A DNA stretch of 15,821 nt, taken from Thermodesulfatator sp. (GTDB lineage Bacteria > Desulfobacterota > Thermodesulfobacteria > Thermodesulfobacteriales > Thermodesulfobacteriaceae). The notes below the pieces were generated by a model that was given only the letters and a program-made list of their open reading frames with translations, was not told the origin of the DNA and ran no database searches. Location: contig QOAM01000057.1 of the NCBI GenBank assembly GCA_003978075.1, positions 1 through 15,821 on the forward strand, written 5' to 3'. The translations under genes were made by a program, and so were the position numbers. Below, one piece after another: positions 13,560-15,821 of this stretch. Position 1 is the stretch's first letter, and each line of letters begins with the position of its first letter.

Positions 13560-14540
13560 TTAGGGGGCTTCGAAAATAAAGAGGGATCGAGGGAGCGTCT
13601 TTTTGAGCTTTGGGGGAAGGAGAGCATAAAGTCTCTTTTCAGCCCGCGGAATGTATTCTTTAAATCCCGGCTTTCCCAAAGAGCTAAGCCGTACGAAGGC
13701 GGCCAGGGCCTGCATGAGCCGGAAAATGCGGGTATAGCGCATCTCCAAGAGCAGACTTTCCTCGTCGCAATCACGGAGAAGAAGGTAAAGTTTGAAAAGT
13801 CTTTTGCGGGGGAGGTCTTCTAGATAAGGGTCATAGAGGAAAGAGACCAGGTCATAAGAAGGGGGACCGAGCCGTGCAGCCTGAAAATCCAGGAGATAGA
13901 GCCGCCCCTCTTTGACCATCAAGTTGCGGGATTGGAAATCCCGATGAAGGACCACGGTGGCGCTAAAATGCGAGAGTCCCTCGGTTAAAAACTCCTGCCA
14001 GAGGGCCTTTTCTCCTGGGAGCCATCCTCGGCCCCGATATTTTCGGAGATACCAATTTTCAAAGTAAAGGATCTCCTTTTCCCAGATGAGCGGGCCATCG
14101 TAAAAAAGGGTTTCCAGGACAGCTTCCCGAGGAAATTGGGACGCAAGGAGCTGAAGGGAGACAAGGATTTCCACGACACGAGGGTAGAATTGGTGTCTTT
14201 CCGGGTGCTGGCAGAGGCGCATGTCCCCGAGATCTTCCACCAGCAAAAGCCCCTCAGGCTCTCGATAGGCTAGGATTTCTGGTACCGGTATGCCGTGATT
14301 TCGAAAGAAAAGGCCCAAGCGGTAGTAGGTTCGGGCTTCTCGCAGCCCTAGCTCTCCGGGCTGGGGAAGGATCAGGATGAGACTTTCCCGTTCTCGGAGG
14401 TGGAGGCGCAGGAAGGTCCGTAAAGAGCCGTCCCCCGGGAGGAGATCCATCCTCTGCACCTTGAGTCCCCACCAGGAGTAAAGATTTTCTCGAAGAGAAT
14501 CTGGGATCCTAAGAGTACCTGGAGAAAGACCCTTTTTCAT
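13560..14540 (-). CDS. APH/choline-kinase-fold phosphotransferase (AmgK-like)
   Basis: The 326-residue protein has the aminoglycoside-phosphotransferase kinase fold: a glycine-rich loop GDGSLRTFLRL (36-46), the hinge-like LLVEDLGDMRLC (99-110), the catalytic loop LHRDFQSRNLM (198-208, D201, N206) and the metal aspartate in LLDFQAARLGPPSYDLVSFL (216-235, D218). The LDFQxARxGPPSYDLVSxLYDPY pattern is that of AmgK-related sugar kinases, which phosphorylate the anomeric carbon of MurNAc or GlcNAc in a cell-wall recycling route. The usual partner, a MurU-like nucleotidyltransferase, is not adjacent, so a sugar substrate is only an inference; true antibiotic resistance is unlikely. GGGAGG stands 11 bases before the ATG. 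Confidence 0.82.
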   Translation of the reverse strand: MKKGLSPGTLRIPDSLRENLYSWWGLKVQRMDLLPGDGSLRTFLRLHLRERESLILILPQPGELGLREARTYYRLGLFFRNHGIPVPEILAYREPEGLLLVEDLGDMRLCQHPERHQFYPRVVEILVSLQLLASQFPREAVLETLFYDGPLIWEKEILYFENWYLRKYRGRGWLPGEKALWQEFLTEGLSHFSATVVLHRDFQSRNLMVKEGRLYLLDFQAARLGPPSYDLVSFLYDPYLEDLPRKRLFKLYLLLRDCDEESLLLEMRYTRIFRLMQALAAFVRLSSLGKPGFKEYIPRAEKRLYALLPPKLKKTLPRSLFIFEAP

Positions 14541-14791
14541 TGAAGACTTCGCCTCCCAAATCTCCTACTTCACTCACATCTTACCTTAAACTTCCGTTAG
14601 GGAGCTCTGAAGATCAAGGGCCTTTTGATAGGGACTTTACTACTCACGTGTGACGGTGAGGGGTTTTTTTCTGAAAGAGTTTATCCGGGAAAGGTTTGAG
14701 GCTTAGCGTGTAGCTACAACTGTCAAACTCCGGTTAAGAGGGTAAGTCGTGCTCTTGCTAGGTTTTGGAAGAAATTTATAATTCTCAAAGA
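14541..14791. promoter_or_regulatory. Intergenic region before tRNA-Ser
   Basis: I see no gene here. It contains a 5-bp stem CTCAC/GTGAG (14643-14660) followed by GGG and seven T, a weak plus-strand terminator for an unknown transcript, and a perfect 10-bp palindrome TGTAGCTACA (14709-14718) without an assigned role. The tRNA promoter is a good pair: TTGCTA (14755-14760), 16 bases, TATAAT (14777-14782), predicting a start near 14789. No clear minus-strand promoter for the kinase gene was found. Confidence 0.5.
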
Positions 14792-14882
14792 GGAGGGGTG
14801 CCCGAGTGGTCGAAGGGGGCCGACTCGAAATCGGCTGTGCGGGCAAAAACCCGCACCGGGGGTTCGAATCCCTCCCCCTCCG
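14792..14882 (+). tRNA. tRNA-Ser (anticodon CGA)
   Basis: A 91-base cloverleaf. The acceptor GGAGGGG (14792-14798) pairs with CCCCTCC (14875-14881) with discriminator G. The anticodon stem GCCGA/TCGGC encloses the loop CTCGAAA, giving anticodon CGA (codon UCG). The long variable arm GTGCGGG/CCCGCAC with a CAAAAA loop is diagnostic of a class II serine tRNA, and the T-loop reads TTCGAAT. The 3' CCA is not fully encoded (GCCT follows), so it must be added after transcription. A promoter stands a few bases upstream. Confidence 0.96.
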
Positions 14883-15003
14883 CCTCTCATTTCCTCGGAG
14901 GCCGGAAATAACTCCTCACTATTACTGAGAGCCTGGAATATCATAAGGTTTTGAGGTAAGGCTGTTCGACTTTGCAGGAAAGAGGTCTTCGTCCCTTGAG
15001 GCA
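14883..15003. other. Spacer between tRNA-Ser and thrC 3' end
   Basis: This 121-base spacer separates the plus-strand tRNA from the minus-strand thrC. ATTTCC...GGAAAT (14888-14908) can form a 6-bp stem but has no T-run, so the terminators of both transcripts are not clear. No gene is visible. Confidence 0.4.
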
Positions 15004-15821
15004 TTATGAAGCCTTAGGAGGGCTTGGGGCGTTTTCCTCGATAAAGCGGCGGACCACCGCGGAATCAGCCGGAAGAATGACCACACGCCGAGGTTTCTCG
15101 GAAAGCCCCTGTAAGGGCTCTGGCACCGGGGGCTCAAAGCCTAGGGCCTGAGAGACGGCCTCCGGGAACTTGGCCGGATGGGCCGTGGCTAGGCAGATCA
15201 TAGGAAGCCCTTCCTCTAAGAATTGAAGGGCCGCCCTCACCCCCACCGCCGTGTGGGGATCCAGGATGTAACCTGTCTCTTCGTAAAAAGCCCGAATGGT
15301 GGCCAGGGTCTCCTCCTGCGTAATCGAGATCGAAAGAAAATCGCGCTGGATGCGGCGCAACTCTTCCTCCGAGAAACAAAGACGCTCCTCTTCCTTGAAG
15401 CGGGCCATAGTCTCCCTCACCCGTTCGGGATCCTCGTCGAAGAGGTAATAGAGATAGCGCTCGAAATTAGAGGCCACCTGGATGTCCATGGAAGGGCTTA
15501 TGGTCTGAATGACCCTTCCCCTCTTGTAGATGCCTTCGTTTACAAACCTTGTAAGTATGTTGTTTTCATTTGTTGCAAGGATCAAGCCCTTTACAAGGTC
15601 TCCCATCAGCCTTTTGGCAACGTAGCCTGCAAAGATATCTCCAAAATTCCCTGTCGGGACGGAAAAGATTACCCCTTTTCCACTGTTGTCGCCAAGTTTC
15701 AATGCTGCGTAACAATAATAGACCACCTGGGCAAGGACCCTTGCCCAGTTGATAGAATTTATTGCCCCTAGCCTGTATCTTTTCTTGAAGTCAAGGTCGT
15801 TGAAGATTGATTTAACTATTG
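15004..15821 (-). CDS. thrC: Threonine synthase, C-terminal part (start beyond window)
   Basis: ThrC converts O-phosphohomoserine to threonine with PLP. The reading frame is open to the right edge (272 codons visible), starting inside the protein with IVKSIFNDLDFKKRYRLGA and INSINWARVLAQVVYY, a family hallmark. The phosphate-binding VPTGNFGDIFAGYVAK and the later NENNILTRF, DIQVASNFERYLYYL and HTAVGVRA blocks are also typical of the long bacterial class. The N-terminal domain with the PLP lysine lies outside the window. An internal GTG at 15726 is not the start, because the conserved segment continues upstream of it. Codon use changes sharply near 15460-15530: upstream of that (N-terminal side) all seven arginines are AGG/AGA, whereas the C-terminal side uses mostly CGN. 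Confidence 0.93.
   Translation of the reverse strand, partial: IVKSIFNDLDFKKRYRLGAINSINWARVLAQVVYYCYAALKLGDNSGKGVIFSVPTGNFGDIFAGYVAKRLMGDLVKGLILATNENNILTRFVNEGIYKRGRVIQTISPSMDIQVASNFERYLYYLFDEDPERVRETMARFKEEERLCFSEEELRRIQRDFLSISITQEETLATIRAFYEETGYILDPHTAVGVRAALQFLEEGLPMICLATAHPAKFPEAVSQALGFEPPVPEPLQGLSEKPRRVVILPADSAVVRRFIEENAPSPPKAS

Noticed and set aside
4847..13560. The idea that the AGAGGTCTC motif encodes a conserved peptide (FFRGL/FLRGL)
   Set aside because: All copies carry the same bases, so one frame always reads this way; the variable part is a plain pyrimidine tract, with no sign of codon-type conservation, shared start codons or ribosome sites.
14643..14660. CACGTG near 14645 as a possible parS site for the ParB-like protein
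   Set aside because: The flanks do not extend into the parS palindrome (GTTTCACGTGAAAC).
1628..14735. CTGTCAAACTC at 14719 and its reverse complement near 1633 as a possible shared mobile-element end
   Set aside because: An 11-base match is expected many times by chance in a window of this size, and the flanks do not agree.
14723..15004. A 93-residue minus-strand open frame containing GGGGIRTPGAGFCPHSRFRV
   Set aside because: It is the antisense translation of tRNA-Ser; this peptide is a well-known spurious database protein.

Overview
The window looks like a chromosomal segment of a thermophilic, anaerobic, moderately GC-rich Thermodesulfobacteriota-type bacterium (relatives of Thermosulfurimonas or Thermosulfuriphilus are the best guess). 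The basis is the gene content (octaheme hydroxylamine-oxidoreductase-like cytochrome, LeuT-type Na+ symporter very close to my memory of the Aquifex protein, LarB, MidA, TrmFO), charged Arg/Lys/Glu-rich proteins, and roughly 55-60% GC in most genes. The assignment is inference; no rRNA is present.

Layout. The left edge (1-63, minus) holds the first 21 codons of an IS21-family istA transposase and probably the end of that element. It is followed by an AT-rich promoter region with a good FNR/DNR-type box (218-231), then a secreted octaheme cytochrome (310-1569) closed by a strong terminator. Next comes purC (1875-2783) with a ParB-family gene (2811-3719). The ParB-family gene runs tail-to-tail into, and overlaps by 89 bp, holA (minus, 3631-4755). 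A tight minus-strand cluster follows: metallo-beta-lactamase-fold hydrolase, a coiled-coil protein, larB and a NUDIX hydrolase (7691 down to 4897). Divergently, a plus-strand unit encodes a MidA-like methyltransferase, tgt and yajC (7868-10502). yajC ends on the same CTAG as the convergent trmFO (minus, 10499-11818). Upstream are a LeuT-type amino-acid symporter (11954-13486, minus) and an APH-fold kinase (13560-14540, minus). A tRNA-Ser(CGA) gene (14792-14882, plus) is next. The right edge holds the 3' part of threonine synthase (15004-15821, minus, continues outside).

Most genes are housekeeping: purine synthesis, replication clamp loading, tRNA modification (tgt, trmFO), protein export, threonine synthesis. 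The cytochrome is the energy-metabolism gene. In relatives that form ammonium from nitrate without a recognisable NrfA, HAO-like octahemes have been proposed as the nitrite reductase, and an FNR/DNR box upstream fits that idea.

The signals least explained by known features are: (i) a pyrimidine-tract + AGAGGTCTC motif present five times, always between genes and never inside one; (ii) a sharp codon-usage and GC break inside thrC suggesting a mosaic gene; (iii) a ParB-like protein without ParA or parS; (iv) possible folded leader upstream of trmFO; (v) a possible leaderless promoter for holA. I found no CRISPR array, defence system or prophage.
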